Of a DNA stretch of 64,000 nucleotides, positions 51,143 through 60,361 are shown in pieces. Made by a program: the position numbers and the translations under genes. Under the pieces are notes generated by a model, which saw only the letters and a program-made list of their open reading frames with translations, made no database searches and had not been told where the DNA came from. Source of the DNA: Geodermatophilus telluris (GTDB taxonomy: Bacteria; Actinomycetota; Actinomycetes; Mycobacteriales; Geodermatophilaceae); assembly GCF_900102745.1 (NCBI RefSeq), contig NZ_FMZF01000004.1, positions 1-64,000 of the forward strand, given 5' to 3'. Every line of letters starts with the position of its first letter. Positions within the stretch are counted from its first letter, which is position 1.

Positions 51143-52372
51143 ATGACCGACGTCGTCGTCACCGGCCTCGGCGCCACCACGCCACTCGGTGGTGACGTCG
51201 CCAGCACCTGGGAGGCGCTGCTGGCCGGGCGGTCGGGGGTCAGCCGCATCACCGACGACTGGGCCAAGGAGTTCCCCGCCCAGCTCGTCGCCCGGCTCGC
51301 GCAGGACCCGGCCGAGCAGCTCGACCGGGTCCGCGCCCGACGCCTGGACCGCAGCCAGCAGGTGGCCGTCATCGCCGCCGAGCAGGCCTGGCGGGAGTCC
51401 GGCGCGGCCGACGCCGGCGTGGCCCCGGAGCGGGTCGCCGTCGTCTTCGGCACCGGCATCGGCGGCGCGCTCACCCTCCTCGGCCAGGACGACGTCCTGG
51501 AGGAGAAGGGTCCCAAGCGGGTCTCCCCCTTCACCATCCCGATGCTCATGCCCAACGGGCCCGCCGCCGCGGTCGGCCTGGCCGTCGGTGCCCGGGGCGG
51601 CGTGCACGCCCCGGTGAGCGCCTGCGCCTCCGGCGCCGAGGCGATCCGCTGGGGGCTGGACCTGCTGCGCTTCGACCGCGCCGACGTCGTCCTGGTGGGC
51701 GGCGCCGAGGCGTGCGTGCACCCGCTGCCCATGGCCGGGTTCGCCGCGATGCGCGCGATGAGCACCCGCAACGACGAGCCCGAGCGCGCCTCGCGTCCCT
51801 TCGACAAGGCCCGCGACGGGTTCGTGCTCGGCGAGGGTGCCGCCGCCCTGGTGCTCGAGCGCGCCGACGCGGCCCGCGCCCGCGGTGCGCAGGTGCACGC
51901 CCGGCTGGCCGGCGCGGGCGCCACCGCCGACGGCTACGACCTGGTCGCACCGCACCCCGAGGGCGAGGGCGCCGGCCGCGCCATCTCCGCCGCGCTGCGC
52001 GACGCGGGCCTGTCGGCCACCGACATCGGCCACGTCAACGCGCACGCCACCTCCACGCCGGTCGGCGACACCGCCGAGGCCGCGGCCATCCGCGACTCGG
52101 TGGGCGACCACGTGCTCGTGACGGCGACCAAGAGCCAGACCGGCCACCTGCTCGGCGCCGCCGGCGCGCTGGAGTCGGTGTTCACCATCCTGGCGCTGCG
52201 CGACCAGCTGGTCCCCGCGACCGCCAACCTCGACGACCCCGACGACGACGCCGCCGTGCAGGCCCTCGACATCGTCCGCCGGGAGGCCCGCAAGGCCCCG
52301 CTCACCGCCGCGGTCAACGACTCCTTCGGCTTCGGCGGCCACAACATCGCGCTGGTCTTCACGACGCCCTGA
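51143..52372 (+). CDS. fabF: 3-oxoacyl-ACP synthase II
   Basis: A 409-residue KAS II that elongates acyl-ACP with malonyl-ACP. Catalytic Cys in VSACASGAEAI, His in NAHATSTPVGD, and His in NDSFGFGGHN; LMPNGPAAAVGL and FVLGEGAAALVLE are also typical. ATG 51143 has CCAGGAGGAAACC upstream. Third condensing-system gene of the fab operon after fabH and acpP. Confidence 0.96.
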   Translation: MTDVVVTGLGATTPLGGDVASTWEALLAGRSGVSRITDDWAKEFPAQLVARLAQDPAEQLDRVRARRLDRSQQVAVIAAEQAWRESGAADAGVAPERVAVVFGTGIGGALTLLGQDDVLEEKGPKRVSPFTIPMLMPNGPAAAVGLAVGARGGVHAPVSACASGAEAIRWGLDLLRFDRADVVLVGGAEACVHPLPMAGFAAMRAMSTRNDEPERASRPFDKARDGFVLGEGAAALVLERADAARARGAQVHARLAGAGATADGYDLVAPHPEGEGAGRAISAALRDAGLSATDIGHVNAHATSTPVGDTAEAAAIRDSVGDHVLVTATKSQTGHLLGAAGALESVFTILALRDQLVPATANLDDPDDDAAVQALDIVRREARKAPLTAAVNDSFGFGGHNIALVFTTP

Positions 52373-52460
52373 CCACCGGCCCCGCTGCGGGGCCGCGCTC
52401 CCCCACCGGCCTCGCGGGCCGGCCACCCCCACCGGCCCCGCGCCGGCCTCAGGAGACCCC

Positions 52461-53873
52461 GTGACCACGCTGCACGCCGTCCCGACGCTGCCCACCACCG
52501 ACCCGCGCGACCCCGAGGACCGGCTGCGGCGCCTCCTCGACCCCGGGTCGGTCACCCTGCTGGCCCCCCGCGACACCTCCGGGACCCTCGCCGCCCGCGG
52601 CACCGTCTCCGGGTCGCCGGTCATCGCCTACTGCACCGACGCCACGGTCATGGGCGGCGCGATGGGCGTCGACGGCTGCCGGCACGTCGTCGACGCCATC
52701 GACACCGCGCTGCGCGAGCGGCTGCCGGTCGTGGGCCTCTGGCACTCCGGCGGCGCGCGGCTGGCCGAGGGCGTCACCGCGCTGCACGCCGTCGGCGAGG
52801 TGTTCGCCGCGATGGTGCGCGCCTCGGGGCGGGTGCCGCAGATCTCCGTCGTCCTGGGTCCCGCCGCCGGCGGCGCGGCCTACGGCCCGGCGCTGACCGA
52901 CCTGGTGGTCATGGGCCCGGCCGGGCGGGTGTTCGTCACCGGCCCCGACGTCGTCCGCTCGGTCACCGGCGAGGACGTCGACATGGAGAGCCTCGGCGGC
53001 CCCGACACCCACGGCAGGCGCAGCGGCGTCGTCCACGTGGTCACCGACTCCGAGGACGCCGCGCTGGCCACCGCCCGCCAGGCGGTCGACCTGCTGGCCG
53101 CGCAGGGGTCGTTCGTGCCGGCCGCCGTCGAGGCCGACGTCGACCTGCGCGCGCTGCTGCCCGAGCGGACCAACCGCGCCTACGACGTCCGGCCGCTCGT
53201 GGCCGCCGTCCTGGACGGGCCCGGCCTGGAGCTGCACCCGCGGTGGGCGCCCAACGTGGTGACCACGCTCGGCCGGCTCGCCGGGCGGACCGTCGGCGTG
53301 GTCGCCAACAACCCGCTGCGGCTGGGCGGCTGCCTGGACTCCGCGTCGGCGGAGAAGGCGGCCCGCTTCGTGCGGATGTGCGACGCGTTCGGGGTGCCGC
53401 TGGTCGTGCTCGTCGACGTCCCCGGCTACCTGCCCGGCGTCGGCCAGGAGTGGGACGGCGTGGTGCGGCGCGGCGCCAAGCTCCTGCACGCCTTCGCCGA
53501 GGCCGTGGTGCCCCGGGTGACGCTGGTGACCCGCAAGGCCTACGGCGGCGCCTACATCGCCATGAACGCGCGCTCGCTGGGTGCCACGGCGGTGTTCGCC
53601 TGGCCGGGCGCGGAGGTCGCCGTCATGGGCGCCAAGGCCGCCGTCGGCATCCTGCGCCGCAAGGAGCTGGCCGCCGTGCCGCCCGCCGAGCGCGAGGCCC
53701 TGCACGCGCGGCTGGCCGCCGAGCACGAGCGGGTCGCCGGCGGGGTCGACCGGGCGCTGGAGATCGGCGTGGTCGACGAGGTGGTCGAGCCGACCCGCAC
53801 CCGGCGGGCGCTGGTGGCCGCGCTGGTCGCCGCACCGGCCGGCCGCGGCGCGCACGGCAACATCCCGCTCTGA
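52461..53873 (+). CDS. accD: Acyl-CoA carboxylase beta (carboxyltransferase) subunit, AccD6-like
   Basis: A 470-residue carboxyltransferase. The N-terminal crotonase half has LWHSGGARLAEGVTALHAVG and LGPAAGGAAYGPALTDLVVM; the C-terminal half has GCLDSASAEKAARFVRMCDAF, VDVPGYLPGVGQEWDGVVRRG and KAYGGAYIAMNARSLG. It lacks the zinc finger of E. coli AccD, as in actinobacterial acyl-CoA carboxylases. Placement after fabF parallels accD6 in mycobacteria, implying acetyl-CoA carboxylation to malonyl-CoA. The biotinylated alpha subunit is elsewhere. GTG 52461 follows CAGGAG. Confidence 0.92.
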   Translation: MTTLHAVPTLPTTDPRDPEDRLRRLLDPGSVTLLAPRDTSGTLAARGTVSGSPVIAYCTDATVMGGAMGVDGCRHVVDAIDTALRERLPVVGLWHSGGARLAEGVTALHAVGEVFAAMVRASGRVPQISVVLGPAAGGAAYGPALTDLVVMGPAGRVFVTGPDVVRSVTGEDVDMESLGGPDTHGRRSGVVHVVTDSEDAALATARQAVDLLAAQGSFVPAAVEADVDLRALLPERTNRAYDVRPLVAAVLDGPGLELHPRWAPNVVTTLGRLAGRTVGVVANNPLRLGGCLDSASAEKAARFVRMCDAFGVPLVVLVDVPGYLPGVGQEWDGVVRRGAKLLHAFAEAVVPRVTLVTRKAYGGAYIAMNARSLGATAVFAWPGAEVAVMGAKAAVGILRRKELAAVPPAEREALHARLAAEHERVAGGVDRALEIGVVDEVVEPTRTRRALVAALVAAPAGRGAHGNIPL

Positions 53874-53885
53874 GGGACACGCCCT

Positions 53886-54060
53886 GATCAGGTGACCTGG
53901 TCATGGCGTGTCCCACCCGACGGTGGGCGGTGCGGTAGGACGCGCTGCGGTGCGGTAGGACGCGCTGCGGTGCGGGAGGACGCGCTGCGGTGCGGGAGGA
54001 CGCGCTGCGGTGCGGGAGGACGCGCTGCGGTGCGGGAGGACGCGCTGCGGTGCGGGAGGA
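53886..54060 (+). repeat. Dispersed composite repeat, copy A, with 20-bp tandem array
   Basis: Starts 13 bases after accD with the palindrome GATCAGGTGACCTGGTC (53886-53902, one mismatch), then GTGTCCCACCCGACGGTGGG, then six head-to-tail 20-bp units from 53941 to 54060. The later units are identical, CGCGCTGCGGTGCGGGAGGA; the first has GTAGGA instead of GGAGGA. The block order matches copy B at 23945-24051. Not coding in any convincing frame. Confidence 0.92.
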
Positions 54061-54086
54061 CGCCGGTGCCGGACGCGGACGGACGA

Positions 54087-54120
54087 GAGGCCCGTCACCG
54101 CTGCAGCGGTGACGGGCCTC
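54087..54120. terminator. 34-bp perfect palindrome, bidirectional terminator
   Basis: A 17-bp arm beginning GAGGCCCGTCACCGCTG is followed directly by its complement, with no extra loop bases. It lies between the convergent accD and DUF3145 genes. Confidence 0.8.
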
Positions 54121-54239
54121 TGTCGGAGGTCGCCCGGACGCCGCTTCCCCGACGGCGTCCGGTCGACCTGGTCTGGAGCCTACGACGAGTTCCCGCAGGT
54201 CCTCATCTCGTGTGCCCGGATCGTGACCTGCGTGTTCCC

Positions 54240-54740
54240 TCAGACGACCTGGTGCAGCCAGGTCGTCTGGCTGCCGTCGCCGGCGTAGCGGTACACCTCG
54301 AGGTCGGCGTCCCACGCCGCGCCGAGGAGCTGGTCGACGCCGTGGCGGAACGCCTCGACCGACGTGGCGGTCGCCGCGAGGGTGCGCAGCTGCTGCTCGG
54401 TGACCACGATGTCGCCGTTGGCGCTCGTGGGGGCGCGGAACACCCCGTGCCCGGGCACGTAGGACATCCGCTCACCGTCGTTGCCGTGACTGGCCTCCTC
54501 GGTGACCTCGAAGCGCAGCATCGGCCACTGCCGCAGCGCGGCCACCAGCTTGGCGCCCGTCCCGGGAGCGCCCGTCCAGGCGACCTCGGCACGGTAGGCA
54601 CCGTGCGCCGCGGGCTGGTCGGCCCACGACAGGGAGACCGGCGCGCCGACGACGCGTTCGAGCGCCCACTCGACGTGCTGGCAGAGCGCCTTCGGGCAGG
54701 AGTGCACGAAGACGACACCCTGGGTAGACCGTCGCTGCAC
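54240..54740 (-). CDS. DUF3145 family protein
   Basis: A 166-residue cytoplasmic protein with the DUF3145 pattern: VVFVHSCPKALCQHVEWAL, then W(S)WADQPAAHGAYRAEVAW, LRFEVTEEASHGNDGERMSY and a C-terminal AWDADLEVYRYAG. Found next to the fab operon across actinobacteria; function unknown. GTG 54740 has GGAGGTGCC upstream. The nearby position suggests a link to fatty acid synthesis, which is untested. Confidence 0.93.
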   Translation of the reverse strand: MQRRSTQGVVFVHSCPKALCQHVEWALERVVGAPVSLSWADQPAAHGAYRAEVAWTGAPGTGAKLVAALRQWPMLRFEVTEEASHGNDGERMSYVPGHGVFRAPTSANGDIVVTEQQLRTLAATATSVEAFRHGVDQLLGAAWDADLEVYRYAGDGSQTTWLHQVV

Positions 54741-55095
54741 GAGGCACCTCCATCGACTCGATCGGTCTCGTCTTCCCCAACGGACGATCGGTTCGGTGAC
54801 AGGCTGTGGTCAGCGGCGGCGGATCAGGGCCTCCGGGGACAGTGTGCACGATGAGGTACCCGTCGCGCCAGTGCGGATGCGCCACATGCGTCAGAAGTGA
54901 CGGAGGTGATCTCGGGCGGGACGGAAGTGCAGGTCAGCGCCATACCATGACGGCGTCCTCGCCGTCCAACCCGGTCCGGGACGGTCCTGACCGTACACCG
55001 GAGGGCCGCTCACCAGGCGTTGTACGCCCTCGTGTCCCCTCCGGCACTCCCTGGTTCCGGCATCACGGTCGGTGACCGCCGCGCGGAACGGGCGA
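54741..55095. other. Intergenic region, no recognised element
   Basis: About 355 bases between two minus-strand genes. A 42-codon open frame (54947-55075, plus strand) exists but shows no similarity or ribosome site and its neighbours run the other way. I see no clear terminator, RNA motif or repeat. Confidence 0.4.
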
Positions 55096-56187
55096 TCACC
55101 CAGCGAGTTCGTGGACCCCGTCCCCACCGGCGGCCTTGGCCCGGTACATGGCCGCGTCGGCGCGGTGCAGGACGCCGGCGACGTCGTCCCCGGCCCCCAC
55201 CAGTGCCCGGCCGACGCTGGCGGTGACGCCGTGACCTGCGCCGACGGCGGCGACGGCGGCACGCAGCCGGTCGGCGAGGACGGCGTCGTCGGCGGGCAGC
55301 AGGGCGTCGGCCAGCACGGCGAACTCGTCGCCGCCGAGCCGGGCGACCGTGTCGGTCTCGCGCACCGCCGCGGTGAGCGCCTCGGCGACCGCGCGCAGGA
55401 CGGCGTCGCCGGCGGCGTGGCCCTCGAGGTCGTTGACCGCCTTGAAGCCGTCGAGGTCGACGATGCAGACCACGGCCCGCTCGCCCGCACCCGCCCGGCC
55501 GACCGCCCGCTCGAGGCGCTCGAGGAAGGCGCGGCGGTTGGGGACGCCGGTGAGCGGGTCGGTGGTGGCCAGCGCCTCCTGGGCCCGCAGCAGCAGCACC
55601 TGGCGGTCCTGGGCGGCCCAGTGGTTGGCCGAGGTGAACGAGCAGCAGATGGTGAAGACCGCCATGACGCTCGCGGTGAAGACGACGTGCGAGTCGATCT
55701 CGTCGGCCACCACGAACAGGTGGGCGAGGGCCATCCCCGCACCGGTCAGGGCCACGCCGACGGGCGGGTAGGCCACGGCCATGAAGGCCAGGGTGACGAA
55801 CAGCATCGTCCAGAACGGGCTGCTGGTCCCGCCGTCGAGCCGCGCCCCGAGCGCCACCACGATCGTCGTGGCCAGGCTCCAGCCGTAGAAGAGCAGGCAG
55901 CCGCGCAGGTCGCGCATCATCTGCCGCAGCGGCAGGGCCAGCAGCAGCGGCGAGAGCAGGACGACCCCGCCGGCGAGGGCCAGCAGGCCGAGGTCCACCT
56001 GCGGCGAGCTGGGGGCGAAGAACAGGTGGGCGAGGGTGGTCCAGCCGCAGAGCTGGGTGAGCAGCACGCCGGTGCGCACGTGCCGGACCCAGTACTCGAC
56101 GCGCTCGTCGTCCCCGGCCAGCGGCCGCAGCAGCCCGGTGACCAGCCAGGCCGGCAGCCGCCTGCGCCGGGTCACCCGCTTCTCCAC
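55096..56187 (-). CDS. Membrane-anchored GGDEF diguanylate cyclase
   Basis: A 363-residue protein: about five to six transmembrane segments in residues 40-195 followed by a GGDEF domain (about 205-360) that makes cyclic di-GMP from GTP. TDPLTGVPNRRAFL begins the domain, DLDGFKAVNDLEGHAAGD binds substrate, and RLGGDEFAVL is the intact active site. RETD five residues before GGDEF is a complete inhibitory I-site, so product feedback is expected. No EAL domain. Start GTG 56187 precedes EKRVTRRRR, a positive-inside end. Confidence 0.93.
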   Translation of the reverse strand: MEKRVTRRRRLPAWLVTGLLRPLAGDDERVEYWVRHVRTGVLLTQLCGWTTLAHLFFAPSSPQVDLGLLALAGGVVLLSPLLLALPLRQMMRDLRGCLLFYGWSLATTIVVALGARLDGGTSSPFWTMLFVTLAFMAVAYPPVGVALTGAGMALAHLFVVADEIDSHVVFTASVMAVFTICCSFTSANHWAAQDRQVLLLRAQEALATTDPLTGVPNRRAFLERLERAVGRAGAGERAVVCIVDLDGFKAVNDLEGHAAGDAVLRAVAEALTAAVRETDTVARLGGDEFAVLADALLPADDAVLADRLRAAVAAVGAGHGVTASVGRALVGAGDDVAGVLHRADAAMYRAKAAGGDGVHELAG

Positions 56188-56313
56188 GCTGCCGGGATCG
56201 ACGTCCGCGGCCGGGCGCTTGACCCGGCGCGCCGGCGCCTCCCCCCTCCGAGGGGGAGGAGTGTGACCGGCGGCACCCGCACGGCCGGCCGTGGCGGTGG
56301 GTAGGGCCCCGGC

Positions 56314-57228
56314 ATGACCGAGGGCCAGGACGAGGGGACGCGGCGGCACGGCCTGGCCGACGCCGGCCGGGACGTGGTGGGACCGATGGTGCTCGGCGCC
56401 TGGGACGCCTTCCTCGACCAGGCGGCCGCCGTCGACCTCGGCCGACCGACCCAGCTGCCGGGCTGGCGGGCACACGAGGTGTGCGTGCACCTGGGCGCCT
56501 GGCCCGACCACGAGGCGCTGGCCGGCCTGGTCGCCTCCGCCCGCGCCGGGGGCACCGGGACGCCGGCCGACGTCGACGGGACGAACGCCCGGGTGACCGC
56601 GGCGCACCGGGACGCGCCGCGGTCGGAGGTGCTGGCCGCGCTGCGCCGCAACCGCGAGGCCACCGCCCGCTACCTGGCCGAGGAGCCCCTGGCGCTCGAC
56701 ACCGCACCCACGGTCTCCACCGTGGGCCCGCTGCCGGTGCTGTCGGTCGTGCTGGGGCAGGCCTACGAGCTCGCCGTCCACGGGCTCGACCTCGCCGCCG
56801 CGGGAGCTCCTCCCCCGCCGGCGTCGGTGCTGCAGTCCGGGCTGGCCGCGCTCGCCGACGTGACCGGGGCGCTGGCGGCGGCCGCGGGGATCACCGGCGG
56901 GGCGACCCTCGTCACCCCGGACGGCGGGTGGTCCTTCGCCGCCGGCGCCGGGGGCTGGACGGTCCGCCGGGTGGACGGCGGGCGCCCGCCCGGCGCCGCG
57001 GTGGAGGCGCGGGCCGACGTGCTGCTGGAGGCCGCGTCGGGCCGGACCAACCCCGCCGCCGCCCTGGTGCGCCGGGGGCTGCGGGTGCACGACCTGCCGG
57101 GGCTGGTGCGGCTGGCGCCGATCGTGGAGTCGGCGCCGGGCATCCCCGGCGCCCCCGTGCTGGCGCTGGCCGCGCGGACGGTCGGGGGCGCCGGCGACCT
57201 GCTCGGCCGGCTGCGCGGGCGCCGGTGA
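56314..57228 (+). CDS. Maleylpyruvate isomerase-family (DinB-like) protein, two-domain
   Basis: A 304-residue member of the mycothiol-dependent isomerase-like family. The N-terminal DinB-like domain has LGRPTQLPGWRAHEVCVHLG and the later YELAVHGLDLA with the metal-binding His pattern; a C-terminal SCP2-like part (about 200-290) follows. Compared with the copy at 6767 it is about 100 residues longer. Reaction unknown. TAGGGC lies six bases before the ATG, consistent with a leaderless mRNA. Confidence 0.82.
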   Translation: MTEGQDEGTRRHGLADAGRDVVGPMVLGAWDAFLDQAAAVDLGRPTQLPGWRAHEVCVHLGAWPDHEALAGLVASARAGGTGTPADVDGTNARVTAAHRDAPRSEVLAALRRNREATARYLAEEPLALDTAPTVSTVGPLPVLSVVLGQAYELAVHGLDLAAAGAPPPPASVLQSGLAALADVTGALAAAAGITGGATLVTPDGGWSFAAGAGGWTVRRVDGGRPPGAAVEARADVLLEAASGRTNPAAALVRRGLRVHDLPGLVRLAPIVESAPGIPGAPVLALAARTVGGAGDLLGRLRGRR

Positions 57229-57241
57229 CGCCCGCGGCCGG

Positions 57242-58474
57242 TCAGGAGCAGCCGCCGCCCAGCGAGATGCCGTGCGCCGACAACCACGGGACGGGGCTGA
57301 CCCGGTTGGCGTAGAGCCCGCCCTCGTGCACCTCGAAGTGCAGGTGCGGCCCGGTGGACTGGCCCTTGTTGCCGACCTCGGCGATCTGCTGGCCGGTGCT
57401 GACCACCTGGCCGGCGGAGACGAAGAACCGGTTGACGTGGCCGTACACGGTGACCCGGCCGTCGTCGTGCTGGACGTAGACGGCCTGGCCGAACCCGCTG
57501 GCGGGACCGGCCTGCAGGACGACCCCGCCGTCGGGCGCGAACACCGGCGTGCCGATCGGCGCCGCGATGTCGATGCCGTAGTGCATTGTGCCCCACCGGG
57601 CGCCGTAGCAGGAGGTCACCCGGCCGGCGGTCAGGGCGGCGCCGCCGCCGGTGGACTGCACGCTGACCGCGGCGGCCTGCTCGGCCTGCTGCTGGGCCTC
57701 CCACGCGGCCTCGGCCTCGGCGATGCCCCGCAGGCGGAGCAGCTCGACCTCGGCGGCGCGCAGCCGCTCGTCGAGCGCGGCCTTCTGCGCCGAGAGCGCG
57801 TCGAAGTCGCCCTGCGCCGCGGCCAGCCGGGCGTCGGCGGCGGCCTGCGCCTCGGCGGCGGCGCGCGCGGCGGCGTCCCGCTCGTCGACGGCGGCGCGCG
57901 CGGCGGCGTCGGCCTCCTCCTCCTGCGCCTCGAGCAGCTCGAACTCCTGCAGGGTCTGCGCCCGCTGGGCGCCGAGCAGGTCGAGGGTGGCCGCCCGCTC
58001 GAGCACCTCGCGGGGGCCCTCGCTGTCCAGCAGCACCGAGACGTCGCCGCCGAGCTCCCCGCCACTGCCCATGTAGGCCTCGCGGCCGAGCTCGACGACC
58101 TCGGCCTCGGCAGCGGCGACGGCGGCGCGGGCGGCCTGCAGCTCCTCGGCGGCGCGGGCGGCGGCCTCCTGCGCGGTGGCCAGCTCGGCCTGGGCGACCA
58201 GCGCGGCGTCCGCGGCGGCCTCGGCCTCGACCGTCATCCGCTGCAGTGCCTCCTCGGCGGCGGTCACCTCCGCCTGGATGCGGCCCACCTCGGCGACGAG
58301 GTCGCGCTCGGCGGCCTCCGCGGCCGCGACGTCGTCCTCGGGAGCGGCGAGCCCGGGGGCGGGAGCCGTCAGCACCACCCCGAGGGCGACCCCGGCGGCG
58401 AGCACGGCACGCCGGAGACGGCGGGGCAGGGCGGGGCGCGGGCCGGCGGCGGTGCGGTGGTGCAGGGTCGCCAA
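57242..58474 (-). CDS. Secreted M23 peptidoglycan peptidase with coiled coil
   Basis: A 410-residue exported protein. Signal peptide (RRLRRAVLAAGVALGVVLTA, cleavage near GLAAPED), a long coiled coil (about 45-275) like EnvC/NlpD, and a C-terminal M23 domain: ARWGTMHYGIDIAAPIGTPV with zinc ligands His and Asp, and STGPHLHFEVHEGG with the HLH motif. It should cleave peptide cross-links. I propose a TTG start at 58474, which has GGAGAG eight bases upstream; no ATG or GTG gives a sensible signal peptide at that distance. Confidence 0.85.
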   Translation of the reverse strand: MATLHHRTAAGPRPALPRRLRRAVLAAGVALGVVLTAPAPGLAAPEDDVAAAEAAERDLVAEVGRIQAEVTAAEEALQRMTVEAEAAADAALVAQAELATAQEAAARAAEELQAARAAVAAAEAEVVELGREAYMGSGGELGGDVSVLLDSEGPREVLERAATLDLLGAQRAQTLQEFELLEAQEEEADAAARAAVDERDAAARAAAEAQAAADARLAAAQGDFDALSAQKAALDERLRAAEVELLRLRGIAEAEAAWEAQQQAEQAAAVSVQSTGGGAALTAGRVTSCYGARWGTMHYGIDIAAPIGTPVFAPDGGVVLQAGPASGFGQAVYVQHDDGRVTVYGHVNRFFVSAGQVVSTGQQIAEVGNKGQSTGPHLHFEVHEGGLYANRVSPVPWLSAHGISLGGGCS

Positions 58475-58921
58475 GAGGGCGTCTCTCCGTTCCTCGCAGC
58501 CGCCCGTGGGGCTCGCGGGCACGCCCGGTGCGGGCACACCCGTGCCCGCGTCCGGCGTCCGCGGGCGTGACCGAGCCGGGGACTCCCAGGGGTCCCCGGT
58601 CCCCCGGCGCGGGCGCCGGGCAGTCAGGCGGGGCCTGCCCGGGGCCCTCGGTTCGAGGAGCTGAGGCCCGGCAGGACCGCGGGCGAAGGTACACGGTCGC
58701 CCCGGTGCCGGATCACGGATCGGGAACGATCCCGGCGCGTCTGTTTGCACGTTCAACCTCGTGACCTGCGGTCTTCACGAGACGTGCGGACCAGTGCACC
58801 CTGTGCCACTTCCGGTCCCCCTGGCAGGTCGTGGACCAGGACAGTTGCGCAGCTCACAGCTCCGTCACAGGAACCGCGGGCACCCTGGCCGGCCGGACCG
58901 GACCGCAGCAGGAGGAACCCC
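58475..58921. other. Divergent intergenic region with a long structured M23 leader
   Basis: About 447 bases between the M23 and DUF1707 starts. On the minus strand the leader has several GC hairpins, for example GGGGACCCCTGGGAGTCCCC. It lacks the GAACCCGTCAGCT block of the c-di-AMP riboswitch, so no RNA family is assigned. TTGAAC on the minus strand near 58755 could be a -35 but no good -10 follows. Confidence 0.4.
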
Positions 58922-59344
58922 ATGGACGACGCCACCCCGGTGCAGGGCCCGCCGATGCGGGCCGCCGACAGCGACCGGGCGGCCACGGTGCACCGACTGC
59001 AGGACGCCGTCGCGCGCGGGCTGCTCACGCCGGACGAGGGCAGCGACCGGATGGCGGCCGCCTTCGCCGCCGTCCACCTGCGCGACCTCGCGCCGCTGAC
59101 CGCCGACCTGCCGCCGGCGGCTGCCGGGCGGGCCGCGCCGGGCTGGCGGCCGCTCGGCCTGCTGGCCTGGGAACAGCTGCGCACGACCGTCAGCACCGCC
59201 CGGGGCGGCGGTCCGGCCGCGGTCCGGCTCGCGCTGCTGGCCGTCGTCGGGCTCGTCGTGCTCGTGGCCCTGGGGTCACTGGCCCTGCACGGGCTCCTCG
59301 ACGGCGGCCCCGGCCACTGGGACGGCCCCCGCGGCCCCCACTGA
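58922..59344 (+). CDS. DUF1707 (SHOCT-like) membrane protein
   Basis: A 140-residue protein. Residues 15-60 hold the DUF1707 pattern: MRAADSDRAATVHRLQDAVARGLLT-type start with DEGSDRMAAAFAAVHLRDL. A single transmembrane helix (VRLALLAVVGLVVLVALGSL) lies near residues 100-122, followed by a Gly-rich tail. ATG 58922 follows CAGGAGGAACC. Function unknown; such proteins are common and may be small membrane regulators. Confidence 0.85.
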   Translation: MDDATPVQGPPMRAADSDRAATVHRLQDAVARGLLTPDEGSDRMAAAFAAVHLRDLAPLTADLPPAAAGRAAPGWRPLGLLAWEQLRTTVSTARGGGPAAVRLALLAVVGLVVLVALGSLALHGLLDGGPGHWDGPRGPH

Positions 59345-59362
59345 GGTCCGGTCACCCGGACC
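59345..59362 (+). terminator. Short hairpin after the DUF1707 gene
   Basis: GGTCCGG and CCGGACC pair around TCAC immediately after the DUF1707 stop codon. The stem is only seven pairs, so this is a tentative terminator. The remaining 210 bases to the next gene show nothing else. Confidence 0.4.
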
Positions 59363-59572
59363 GCCACGGCCCTCGCCACCGGGTCCACCTGCCGGACGCT
59401 CCCTGCGCCGCCCGGGCGCCCCCTCGCGCTCCCCTCGGCCCGGCCCACCGTGTCCTGCCGCGTCACCGCTGCTCCTCCCCGCCGGCACCGCGCCGGCCGC
59501 TCGTCCCGTGGAGCAGCCCACCAGGGCACGCGGGACGCCGGCAGCGCCCGGAGCGGACCTGTGGACGACGGG

Positions 59573-60361
59573 TCAGGCTGTGGACGCGAGCGGCCCGGCC
59601 GGCTCCCCGACGGGGGTGGCCGACCCGTCGGACCAGACCACCAGCCCGGTGCGGCCGGGTCGGCCGGCCAGCCAGCGGGCGGCGTCGCGGCCCTGCACGT
59701 AGGCGGCGGTCGCGTCGACGTCGGCGTCGGTGAGGGAGTCGGCGACGACCGTCACCGACGCCACGCCCGCCGGCGGCCGGCCGGTGCGCGCGTCGACCAG
59801 GTGCTGCCCGCGGTGCGCCGTCCCGGAGGTGGCGACGGCTCCGGTGTGCACGGGCACCCGCGCGACGAGCCGGCGCGGGTCGCGAGGGTCCTCGATGCCG
59901 ATCCGCCAGGGGGCGGCGCCGGGGTCGAGGGTGCGGCAGAGCAGGTCCCCGCCGGCGTTGAGCGCGAAGTCCGTGTCGGGCAGCGCCCGCAGCGCGGCCG
60001 CGGCACGCTCGGCCGCCCAGCCCTTGACCACCCCGCTGGGGTCGAGCAGCTCGGTGCCGTCCGGGCCGCGGCGGCGGACCCGGAAGGCCCCGCCGCTGTC
60101 CCGCTCGGCCGCCGCGCCGATGGCCAGCACCTCGGCCACCTCGGGCGGGCAGTCCGCGAGCGCCAGCTCGCCGCGGCCGAGGCGGGAGACCACCGAGTCG
60201 GGCCGCCAGGTGCTGAACACGCGGTCGGCGGCCTGCAGGACGGCGACCGTCCCGGCCCAGGCCGCCCGCCCGGCCGCGTCGTCCGCGTGCCGGCCGCGCA
60301 GCGCGAGGCTGACCGGCAGCCCCATCACGTGCGCCACGTACCGGGTGGGCGCGGCGGTCAC
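59573..60361 (-). CDS. apbE: FAD:protein FMN transferase
   Basis: A 262-residue flavin transferase that attaches FMN from FAD to a Thr in target proteins. GLPVSLALRG, STWRPDSVVSRLG, DPSGVVKGWAAERAA, FALNAGGDLLCR and TAHRGQHLVDARTGRP are the ApbE blocks, including Mg2+-site acids in VADSLTDADVDATA. No obvious lipobox or signal peptide, so it may act at the membrane face or be cytoplasmic. GTG 60361 overlaps the stop of its likely target gene (GTGA). Confidence 0.93.
   Translation of the reverse strand: MTAAPTRYVAHVMGLPVSLALRGRHADDAAGRAAWAGTVAVLQAADRVFSTWRPDSVVSRLGRGELALADCPPEVAEVLAIGAAAERDSGGAFRVRRRGPDGTELLDPSGVVKGWAAERAAAALRALPDTDFALNAGGDLLCRTLDPGAAPWRIGIEDPRDPRRLVARVPVHTGAVATSGTAHRGQHLVDARTGRPPAGVASVTVVADSLTDADVDATAAYVQGRDAARWLAGRPGRTGLVVWSDGSATPVGEPAGPLASTA

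Noticed and set aside
53941-54060. CRISPR array
   Set aside because: The 20-bp units are directly adjacent with no unique spacers, and no cas genes are present.
54947-55075. 42-codon gene upstream of the GGDEF gene
   Set aside because: No ribosome site, no similarity, composition rich in Pro and Arg, and flanking genes both run on the other strand.
58475-58756. Second c-di-AMP riboswitch before the M23 gene
   Set aside because: The leader is structured and long, and the target type would fit, but the conserved GAACCCGTCAGCT and GGGGTGA blocks are absent.
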